A DNA stretch of 64,000 nt, taken from Ctena decussata (Eukaryota; Mollusca; Bivalvia; Lucinida; Lucinidae). The notes beneath the pieces are model-generated. The model was not told the DNA's origin and did not search any database. It saw only the letters and a program-made list of their open reading frames with translations. The stretch is from positions 77,062,289 through 77,126,288 of the forward strand of contig OZ022500.1 in assembly GCA_963989385.1 (NCBI GenBank). The letters run 5' to 3'. Of the stretch, positions 47,101 to 59,100 are shown piece after piece. A program made the translations under genes and the position numbers. The first letter of the stretch is position 1. Every line of letters starts with the position of its first letter.

Positions 47101-50100
47101 TTAGGGTTTGTTGTGTCACTCACTTATTCCATAAGGAGATAATGAGCCTGGACTATAAATACCGTAATCGACCTTAATAGTGCCCTGTGCGCTTAACTTT
47201 TTCAAAATGGCGGCAAATACTTGTAGTAGACTTTCTTTCATATAAGCGCACATTTTAATAGGTTATTATATATTGAAGGGAACGAATTTAAAGGTAAAGC
47301 ATCAGAGAAAAGCTGCTTATAAGCAGCTTTTCTCTGATGCTTAACCTTTAAATTCGTATGGCTATACATGTAGAAGGATAGAGAAGATTAAGAAGTAAAA
47401 ACTTAAATATCTATTGCATTTTCAGCTTTTGTAAACGAGAAAGCATTTAAGGGATAAACCAGTAAAAATATATGCCCCTTAATAGTCCTATGCCTCACAA
47501 ATTGCCACGGCGTGCGCTTATAGAGGCATGTGCGCTAATTAGGTAGAATACGGTACTACATTTCATTTCAGCTTCTATATATTTCTTCGATTATTAGACT
47601 GAGGTTTTTACCTTCCAAAACATCCCAAAAATCTAGATCCATCTTATAAGATAGATCTTGATTTTTGAGAGTGTTTTGGACAGGAAAAACCCTGTCTTCT
47701 AACTGAAAAAATATGGTATGTGCATGTGCTAATTGTGCCATCAGTTTCACTGCCATACTGCTCCATTTTTGCTCCAGTCCGCATCTTTTCATTCTATCTA
47801 TCTGCAAGCCGCTTTGGTAATACTTTAATTCATAGGAAATATTTTCTCGAGAAAGTTGCAAATACAAGTGTGATAGCACAAGTTTGTTTATAAGATATGC
47901 AAGTCTTGAGGGAAATATTTATTGTACTTTAAACTCCAATGTTGAATAACATTGTACATTATATTCCTGTATATAAAATTTTCGAATTATTATCTCACAT
48001 TTTAAGTGCTCATTGTGATTGAGACATTTTGATTTGTCACCGTTGGTTGTCCATCCATGGTCTGGTGAAATGTTTCCCTGTCTGTCATCCTCCTTTTACC
48101 TTAATTGTGAACACATTTTAAGCAATCATAGCCGAAGCACAGTAAGATCTTGGTTAGATTTGATAATGGGTCAGTTGGACAATTAACACCAGAGTTATTG
48201 CCCTTACATGGTGTTAATACTGAACATATTTGAGGCAACATTTTTTAGCAATCATTGCCAAACTTGCATGCTGTAGTTTATTTATTTGCCAAACTTGCAT
48301 AGTTTATTTAGGGCTGCAAGATCTTGGCCAAGATTGATAACGGGCCAAATTGCACCAATAAAACTAGAATTATTTTCCCTAACTTCTTGAAAAAATGTTG
48401 TTCATAGTGGACACAGGGTATAAACTAGTCCGCCAATTTTGGCTTCCTGCAGAGACTGTCCGTCATAGTTGGCTTACACCTAGACTGTCCGCTAGCACTT
48501 GCTTCCCGCCAAGACTTCTGTACAAGATAAATGGCTTCCTGCAGAGACTGTCTGAGTGATTCTCCTTCCTGCTGAGGCGCTCGGCAGGAAGCAGGGTCAC
48601 GCGGACACTCAGCAGGAAGCCATTTTTGGAGGACAGTAGTCCCTACAGGAAGCAAGAGATCATGGACAGTCTCAGCAGAAGCCAAATATGACAGACAGTC
48701 TCTGCAGGAAGCAAAAATTTGCGGACTGGTTTATACCCTATGGTGGAGGCAACATTTTGGAAGAAATTGAAACCAAACTTGCAAAGTATGTTTTTTGCTT
48801 TAAGATCTCCGTCAGGTTCAATAATGGGCTAAATTGAACTATAAGTTTACATCAAGCTTACTGCCCCGGCGCCGGCCTTGCATATTAAAAATTAAATTAG
48901 TATCTCATCTTTTGAACTCAGTGGAGACAACATTTGTGGAGCTATCATAGCCAAATGTGCACAGTATGTATACAACTACAAGATGTGCGTCAAGTTTGAT
49001 AAATTGGGCCATTAATCAGACCATTAACACCAGAGTTACTACCCATTACTTAGAGGAAAATGCTGTTTTGTGCTGTGGACACAATAGGAGCAACATTTTA
49101 GAGCAATAACCAAAGTAACACAGTATGCTTATAGGGATTGTTGGGAATATTATAATCTTGTAATCTTTTCTTTCTTTTCTTCCACTCTCTCTCTTTGGGG
49201 CACTGCTCAATATACATTGAAATATTTCTCAAAGGGCCATTTAACCAAAAACTACCAACCAGCCAACCAACCTTATAGCTCGGTGTGGGTAAACAAATAC
49301 AGTATTTCTTCTACTAAGCACCATAGGGAGCTATTCATGTCATATAACTGGCATTCTTTAGAAAAGATTTGGGAAATAAATAACAAATTTTGATGGTTTT
49401 AGGCCAATTTTGATGAAATTTGGCCACTTTTTCGGCATTTATAAGAGAGGGAGCATTCTGTATGTTGTAAAAGGCTGTGCCAAACTTGCTTTCCATTATT
49501 GGGCAACTGGACCAGGTGCTATTCGAAGGTTCTGTACAGTTTCAGTTCATGCTACACACCAGACCTGCAGCTGTAGTTGTATTTGACCTGATAATTTTAC
49601 TCTTAGGCCAAATAAAAAAATGGTTTATCTGACCCTACTTATTTTTTCCTTGCTTTTTCATCTTATCTCAAAATTAAGAAGCCGGTGATTGCCATGGTTA
49701 TTCTGATATAGAAGGTCCCATTTGCCTTTTGAAAGATGTATATGCTACACATAAAGGAAGGAATTTGTTCCATAGGGAGCAAATTCCTTCATTTAAGAGT
49801 AGCATTCAACCCTTTCAAAAACAGGTCTCTATTTTAAATTTTGCCATCAAATCATGTGTATCTACTAGCCTTCAGTTTTTAGGGGTAAGATATTTAAAAA
49901 AAAGGGGGTGAATAAAGAGATCCCTATATGTTTTCTTTTTCTGGCATGTAAACCTATGCTCACATTATTTTATTTGGCCTTATTTAACTCTTTAAGCCCC
50001 AGTGACGCTATTAGCAAAATTTGCAAACAGCGTAGATCCTGATGAGGCGGCTCATAATGAGCCGCCTCATCTAGATCTACACTGTTTGTCCTCTAGTCTT

Positions 50101-53100
50101 TGAATTCCCAATATAAAAAGTCTTGCACAAGGCATTTTTTTAATTTTTGCAGACGTAAATTTTGTCGTCTGCTTTTTGGTAGTGAAAGAGTTAACCACAC
50201 TAGTCATAATAATGCGGGCAGGTAAAGTTGAATGTCGTGTTAATGACACCATAAGGAGATAAATGATAGGTCTGACTGTAATCGAGATTGAATCAGTTAT
50301 AGGATCACATTTTACCAATCATTTTAGTGAGATATCGAAGTATGGAAGGTAGTTTAACTAAAAAGGAATATCTGCACATTTGGTTAGTTTGGTTTCTTTT
50401 AGTTTCTTAGGGTGGTGACTATTTTACAATGGATCTTGATCAGCCAGAAGGGTCTGTTTTTAGTTTCAAGTTTACAATATGGAAAATGGTAAAAAATTGG
50501 AATGCATACAAATTAGAAAATAGGGTTACTTTATATGGGGATTTAGAGAAAAATGACCCATAATTTTTCTTACGTAGGGCTTAAGACTTAAGATATATAC
50601 GTATTTATCAATTAACCAATATTTTATTAATTGTTAATTGTATTTGTAAATGTGATGTCATATAACGCCAGAAGTGAACATTTGAGAAGCGTAATACTTG
50701 AATGTTTAATTATAAGTTATTTCCTTACATTGAATATTTAAGTTATTTCCTGACATTCTGATTTTTTTGCCATCATCATCATGGGCCCTGGGTTTTGATG
50801 AAGAATTTGTCAATAAATTTGGTGTCTCTCAAATGAACCATGCTACACAGTAAAAGGTGCATTTCTGCACATGCAAAGACTCTTACTAGTCTGAATCTCC
50901 CAGCTGAAAGAAAAAAAAAACAACAACAGGGAGTTGTATGTCAAAGACATACAAGATTACTTCTCCTTGTGACTATTAACCCATTGCATTCTGGGTATTT
51001 TTTGGTTGTCTGCTGAAATTGTCGTCTGCATCAAAAATCTAGAATAATTTGACAATATTGGTCTATTACTAACTCTTGTAGAAATGATGTCTAGGCAGCA
51101 AACAGTTTGGATATCAGATCCGAACTGTTTGCCCCGATACAGGGGTATCCCGAATGGACAAGTCTTCCCAGCACCAGAAGCATGGAGTTTTCATCTTGAC
51201 TGCAGTTGTAGTTATACTTCTAGTAGTAAAACAGGAGTTGTTAACAACTCCTGTTTTACTACTAGAAGTATAACTACAACTGCAGTCAAGATGAAAACTC
51301 CATGCTTCTGGACAACTCCTGTTTTACTACTAGAAGTATAACTACAACTGCAGTCAAGATGAAAACTCCATGCTTCTGGTGCTAGGAAGACTTGTCCAGT
51401 CCACACAAAGACATGATAGAAGATCAAAGAGAAGGACTTATCCCAGCAAGCACATGACATTTACAATGTATGCAACGTCGCATCAACGTCAGTGCAATGT
51501 GATGACGTTGTATCAACAGTGATGGGATGTTGCCTTGACGTTATGTTGCTGCTGGATAAATGATGAAAATTCATATATGATATTTCTTGCTACATGCACA
51601 TAGGAGTGTCAAGTAACAGAGGGTCAGCAGTGATATTTAACATAGATACACTAAAGTGACAGTTCACATAGTCATCATCTTGTTAATGCAGCTCTTAAAA
51701 CTGTATGAAAAGGAAAACTGAATTAAATTTGAATGTCATTGTATACATTGAGTTCAAGTTGTTACATATGTTGGAAAAGTTGTTCTAGACTGCTGATACA
51801 AATTTAAAGAAGATTGATTTTCAGAACAACTGCTTCATTTCAATTGTTGTCTGCTATTGATATTTTACTGTTGGCACCAGGAGAATTCCATCTATTAATT
51901 GGCCGTCTTTCAAATGAAACGTGTCACACAATAAAGGTGCATATAAATCTGCACATGCAAAGATTCAAACCAGTCTGTAAATCTGTCCATTCTAGCCTGA
52001 GCCTTCATTTGTGGCTGTAGATTCCTCAGGGTCCATAAATAGTATGTACAAACAACAAAGACTCTGATCAGACTGTGCTGATGCACAGGCTGATCTGAGC
52101 ATTTGCTGTTCACATATGCTATAAGCACCCTTCTTGCATGAATGCTAGGTGTAGGCCAGAGCTCCAGATAGGGTGACGGTGTTTGACAATAATTTTGGTT
52201 AATTTTTATTGTCAAGCCCTCTTGCGGTGAGCGAGACATAGTTGTTACAATTTCAGTTTGGTGTATGTCCGTGCGTTAGTGCGTGCGTACGTTAGTTCGT
52301 GCATGAGTCTGTCCGAATTTGTCCGGGCCATAACTTCTACATTTATGGATGAATTTCAAAATAATTTGGCACATTTGTTCTCCTTGATGAGTAGAAGTGC
52401 CATTTGAAACATTTGATCAGGTAGGTCCAAGGTCAAGGTCACACTTGAAGGTCAAATGATAAAATGGCCATAAATTGAGCTTGTCCGAGCCATAACTTCT
52501 ACGTTTACGGGTGGATTTCAAAAGAATTTGGCACAATTGTTCTCCTTGATGAGTAGAAGTGCCATTTGAAACATTTGTTCAGGTAGGTCCAAGGTCAAGG
52601 TCACACTTGAAGGTCAAATGATAAAATGGCCATAAATTGAGCTTGTCCGAGCCATTACTTCTACATTTGTGGATGGATTTCAAAATAATTTGGCACAATT
52701 GTTTTCCTTGATGAGTAGAAGTGCCATTTGGAACATTTGTTCAGGTAGGTCCAAGATCAAGGTCGCACTTGAAGGTCAAATGACAAAATGGCCATAATGT
52801 GAGCTTGTCCGAGCCATTACTTTAATATTTACGAATGGATTTCAAAATAATTTGACACAATTGTTCTCCATGATGAGTAGAAGTACCCTTTGGAACTTTT
52901 GTTCAGTTAGGTCCAAGGTCAAGGTCGCACTTGAAGGTCAAATGACAAAATGGCCATAAATTGAGCTTGTCCGAGCCATTACCTCTACATTTATGCATGG
53001 ATTTCAAAATAATTTGGCACAATTGTTCTTCTTGATGAGTGGAAGTGTCAAGTGACATACATGTTTGGGTAGGTCCAAGGTCAAGGTCACACTTGAAGGT

Positions 53101-56100
53101 CAGATATTGTAATTGTCATAAATTGAGCTTGTCTGGGTCATCAATTCTACTTATTTTCCTTTGTGAAAATTTGAAAAAAAGAAGAAATATGCTGGCTAAG
53201 CATGATGTTGTTTGGCTTCTTTCCAGAGTGAAGCAGTTACTTAGTCTTGACATACTTATAGGACACAATAGCAAACAGTGGGCTCGACCAGTTGTGCCTG
53301 GACAACCTTATAGTAATATATAGACAGACCCGACCAGCATGCGGACACTTTTAAGGGTGTTTCACCTGATGTTTAAGAGTCCAATGTGTTCCAGGCTACC
53401 GGAGGGGCATGCAATTTCAGGAAAACCATTGTGCTAAATATAGACAAAAGGAGCGGGTGAAAAAATTAATCTGCGCATGCGCAATGTAACGCTGTTGAGG
53501 TAATGCTATTTGCTGTAAAGAAATCGGCTTATCATACCAGTATGCGGACACTGGAATCTGAGTAAACTGAGATGGCATTTATAAGCTAGCTGCAATACTA
53601 ATAAAATTATTGATACACGTAGTTAATAAAAATGTATAAACATCGTAGAGGATTGTTTTGATTTCATATCAACACATGGCTGTTTGCTTTGCCTGTTTGT
53701 GTGTTTGTGGCTGCCAAACTGAAGCACCGATTGTAATACCCATTTGCAATTGCCCTGCAAAGTCCAAACTATGTTGTGTAAATACAAAAGTGAATGACAA
53801 AAAGATAAAGAAAGGGCACCTCGAAATGATGTTGAAAAGTCAGTTAAATTCAGAAGAGATCATAGCATTTATTTGACGCAAAACACAAAAGTGTCCGCGT
53901 ACTGGTAGTGTCCGCGTACTGGTCAGGTCTGTCTATGTTGAGGTCCCTCATTAGAACTGCATCAGTGAGGCAGCTCTAATGAGGTTCCACAGCATAATAT
54001 GTTTTTATGAAGTATTATATCACAAGAGTTTTTGTCAAATGCTCATCTGATTGTGGAGGAGCAATCTGATCTTGATCTAAATTATTTGCTGAAAGTTGTA
54101 CAAAATATCCCCTACTTGATGAAATGTTATACAGAATACTTAGTACCCTAAAAATTTCTAAAAAAATTGGGCCCCCTGAAATATTTACCATAATTGTTCT
54201 AAAAATGTAACTGTTTGGTTTTACAAAGCAGTAGCAGGTCCAAAAGATGCAGCTGGAAGGGCTAACAGTGCAGAAGAGCAGTCTGATCTGGGTCTGCACT
54301 GACGTTGCTTAAAACTATTTGTACCAATACTTGCAAGTTGTTCAGTACAGTTCTGTTCTGTTCTATAATTGTCCACTCATAGCCTCGCTTTATACCAGTG
54401 GTAAATGCTCAGTTATGTTGACATGGTAGTGTTATATTCTATATACCGTGATGTGCTTAATTATTGGGACAACTAAAAATAATTAATTTTCCATTTGTCC
54501 CAAATGGAAAATTAATTATTTTGAGGCGTCCCAAAGTTTAGGCACATTATGGTAATATTCTGAGGCATAGGGTTATAAGGAGGTTCTACTATCGAGAGAG
54601 TTCATTACTATAAGTCGATCAGGGCCCACTCGTTCAAAGCGTCATTAGCTTAACAAAGCCCTTAGTCAAGGATTAATTAAGGCTTATATGGTATTCATAA
54701 AATCAATTAAGTTTGCTAATATTTTTAGCTCACCTGGCCCGAAGGGCCATTGTGAGCTATTGTCATACCAATGCGTCCAGTGTGCGTCGTGCGTCCGTGC
54801 GTCGTCCGTCAACACCTAAAAACAAATATTCAAACATCTTCTTCTGTAAAACTACTGGTCCCATGGTTCTCAAATTTCAGGTGGAGCATGACCTGACATC
54901 AGGGTCTCAGAATTGTAAAATTGGGTCAGGTTGAAAATCCAAGATGGCTGCCGTTACTAAAAATAGCAAAAACAACAAAATAAACTTCTTCTCCAGAACC
55001 ACTGGGTATATTTGTCTGAATTTTGGCATGGAACATCAGTGAAACCTTGGTATTCAAAATTATAAAAATGAAAAAAATCTGTAGCAGAGTTTTGTCACAG
55101 TGACCTACTTTCTGTTTACGTGTGTAATTTTGCTCAAATGCCAATGTCAAAAAATGACCTATTTAAACAACTTCAAACAACTTCTTCTCTAAAACCACTG
55201 AGCCCATGGATCTCAAATTTCACATGGAGCATGACCAGACTGCAGGGTTTCAAAATTGTAAAATTGGGTCAGGTCAAGAATCCAAGATGGCTGCCATTAC
55301 TAAAAATAGCAAAAACAACAAAATCAACTTCTTCTCCAGAACCCTTTGGTATATTTGGTTGAAAGTTTGCATGGAACATAAATGGGACCTTGGTATTAAA
55401 AATTATAAAAATAAAAAAAATCTATAGCGGAATTAGGTCACAGTGACCTACTTAGCGTTAACAAGACCGATTTTGCTCAGATGTCAATTTCTAAAGAAAA
55501 TGCAGCCAATTCTGACCAGATTTGGTCAGAATTGGTTCTTGAATGGAATTATTTCAATTTTGTGCCAGTTGACTATCCAAGATGGCCACCATGGGGGCCA
55601 TTACTAAAAATAGCACAAACATAGAAATGAAAATTACTCAAGAACCCTTGAATGGAATTGGACCAATTTTGTGTCAGAATGTTCCTTGCATGAAGCCGTT
55701 TCGATTAATTGCAATTTGGCATCCCAAGATGGCCGCCATCTGGTGTTACTAAAAATAGCACAAACATAAAAATGACAATTACTCAAGAACCCTTGAATGG
55801 ATGGACCAATTTTGTGTCAGAATGTTCCTTGCATGAAGTCGTTTTGATTAGTTGCAATTTGGCATTCAAAGATGGCCGTCATCTGCCGTTACTAAAAATA
55901 GCACAAAACATGAAAATGACAATATCTCAGTAACCGCTGAATGGATTTTGACGAAAGTTGTGTCAAAATGATTCTTGCATTGAGATGTTTCAAAAATATC
56001 TAACTGTAGACCATTCATATTGGCCCCTGTTACTAAAAATAGAAAAATGTGAAAATTAGAAAATCTCAATGGAGTTGGATTAATTTTGTGTCAGAATGGT

Positions 56101-59100
56101 CCTTTCATTAAGCTTTTTCGCTTTTTTTGCATTTTGGCATTCCAAGATGGCCGCCATTTGCGGTTACTAAAAATAGCACAAAACATGAAAATGACAATAT
56201 CTCAGTAACCGCTGAATGGATTTTGACGAAATTTGTTTCAAAATGATTCTTGCATTGAGATGTTTCAAAAATATCTAACTGTAAGACCAGTACTATTGGC
56301 CTCTGTTACTAAAAATAGAAAAATGTGAAAATCAGAAAATCTCAATGGAATTGGACCAAATTTGTGTCAAAATGGTCCTTGCATGAAGGCTTTTCGATTT
56401 CTTGCATTTTAGCAATCCAAGATGGCCGCCATCTGCCGTTACTAAAAATAGCACAAAACATGAAACTGGCAATATCTCAGTAACCCCTGAATGGATTTTG
56501 ATGAAATTTGTGGCAAAATGATTCTTGCATTGAGGTGTTTCAAAAGTAAATATATAAAGGCCAGGCAAGTTGGCCTCTGTTACTAAAAGTAGCAAAATGT
56601 GAAAATGAAAAATTCTCAGTGGAATTGGACCAATTTTGTATCAGAATGGTTCCGTTGCACAATAGCCAGGTGAGCGATATCAGGCCCATTTGGGCCTCTT
56701 GTTTGGTGAAAAATTGTGACAGGCAAAAGCATATCACATTTTTTCAGCAAAAAAATGGCACTGTATATGCCTTAAATAAATCTAAAAATTTAACGTCTCA
56801 TTAACTAACTACATCTTTAGTTTTGAACAACTGGGTGCATGCATGTTCAAATGTACATTATAATTATCATTTATGTTTTAGACTTGCAAATAAGGGTACC
56901 AAACATATTCTTGTGTATGGCAACCAAGGTGTTTTGGTTAATACGCCACCTTAAGTTACAAACAGTAATGACAAAATGTGTTTGTTGACATGATGAAGGT
57001 CTGGGTTATCATCAAACTTTTCCTGTATGTGTTCCTGTTGATAGTTGGACCTGTCAGCCAGTTGCTGCTGTTGATAAATTGAGAAGAAAACAAGTATTAG
57101 CTTTCAAATCATGACCATGCAGTCAACGAAAGCAGCTATTCAGTTGTTGTTTTTTATGGAAATTACGGCATTAATAAAAATACATGTATTTTGATAACAT
57201 ATCAATGTATTAGGTAAAAAAAGGAATGAGGAAGTTTAAATTTATTTTATAAACTAATATATTATATAGTTTGACAAAATACGTGGCACTATGTGTATTT
57301 TACTTTTATTGTCAATTTTCGATAGTGGTAGAGCGATTAATCTTGGGCCAGTTTCAGGTAGTTGTAGTCACCTATTTTGAATTTATAAGGTGAGCTATGT
57401 ACCGTATTTCTTCTAATAAATCCCCAGGGGACACAGCAATTTACTAGTACTTTAAATGGCATTTTTGAGGAATAATTTGGATGATAAATGGTCAAAAGCA
57501 TTCTCTGTAACCCAACCTGACGTGAAAAGGCTGTCGAAATGGTCAGAGCTAGCCTGGCTCCTGTTGAGTCTGTAATTGAGCCGCGACACAAGAAAACCAA
57601 CAAAATCCCAGTCTGATCAGAGTTTTTGCTGTCCGCATGGAGCTAGCTAAGACCCTTAGCTACCCATTAAGTGCTCATAAAAGATGCTGGTTTTGTCATG
57701 TCGCGGCTCATATATTACTCTGCTGGTCAGATTCTGCGTTCCTTTGCAGAGGATATATTGAACATGGGGTCTGTACCCACACTAACAACCGAGCAGAAGG
57801 ATACACTGCTGCAGTGGTGGCCAACCGACAAGATCAGTTGAGAAATCATTACAAATACACCTAGCTGCATAATACACTTCTCCATGTAGCAGTCTGTTGG
57901 GAAAGTGGTAGTAAAAACATTGTAATTTACTGTTATGCAACACTTTGTCTATTTCAGGGGAGCAGAATTGTTTAAAAAGGTCCAGTCTTACAATGATCAC
58001 CATGAAAGCAAAAGGGGCCAGAACCTTACTCTCACAGAGGTAAGTGTATACAGTCTTATCCTTTACCAGTCACTCTTCAGTACTAAAAATCCATTGAGAG
58101 AAGTGTCTGGTTGAGCATTAGAGGAGTCAAAGATGAACATCGCCTGTAGAATTTAGTGAATAATTTTCTCTGAAACATATATATGTAAAATATTAGAATG
58201 CTATTTTGTCACATATAGATTAGATTGGTTCGATCTTTCTTATATGCAGGAATTAAACATATGGCAATGTACTGTTGCTTCCACCATGACTATGTCACAG
58301 TTTCGCCGTAGTAATGATATTTCTGGGAAAGTAAACTGTGACATAGTAAGCCCTTTTATCTAACAGCAGCCTTGTGTGACAAAATAGCATTTTTATACAC
58401 AGACACATTTCAGAGAAAAAAAATCACTAAATTTGGTGTGCATGAGAGTGATTGGTAGCTCCAGATCAAGAACAGGGTTAACTTTGTCAGGGAAAAACTA
58501 CTTGAAAATGATGTTTGTTCATGGTCAGGGAAAAATCAGGGAATTTTGCAGTTGGTCAGGGAAATTTGGAAATGACTTGAAAAGTCAGGGAAAAGTCAGG
58601 CAATTTGAAAATTAATGGATATGGCAGTCTTAAGAAAACTTATTCTGTTTTAGGGGAAAGGATGTACTTATAGAGAGATAACCCAGGCACATCTCCCTTC
58701 TCATTGGGAGCTACTCTTGAAGGAAAGAATTTGCTGAGGGAGCAAATTCTTAACTTTAACAGTAACCCCCAATTTTCGAATGATGCATTTGGCACTCTTG
58801 AGGTAAAATTAACTTTTCGATCAGTAAAAATGGTATGGAAAACTGTTAAATGTCAGGGAAAAGTCAGGGAATTTTGAAGTGAAGGATAAGTGGCAACTCT
58901 GAAGAAGGCTTTTAAGGTGAATGGGTACACCTCGATGGTTTATGCCATATTCACAAAGGGAAACAACTTTTGTGACTTCCTGTTTGCTTTCCTAAATGAT
59001 TCCTTCCAAAATGGGGTCTGTACTCTTAAAGGAAAGATTATTTATGTCCCCCCACTATGGGCATAACAGGGTCCCTAGAAGACAGATCAGTCCCAGTAGT

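Noticed and set aside
29801..57957. Extra Rassf exons within the 28-kb intron
   Set aside because: I looked for short frames with AG/GT borders and family resemblance and found none. The phases of exons 3 and 4 already fit. A lineage-specific exon cannot be ruled out without RNA.
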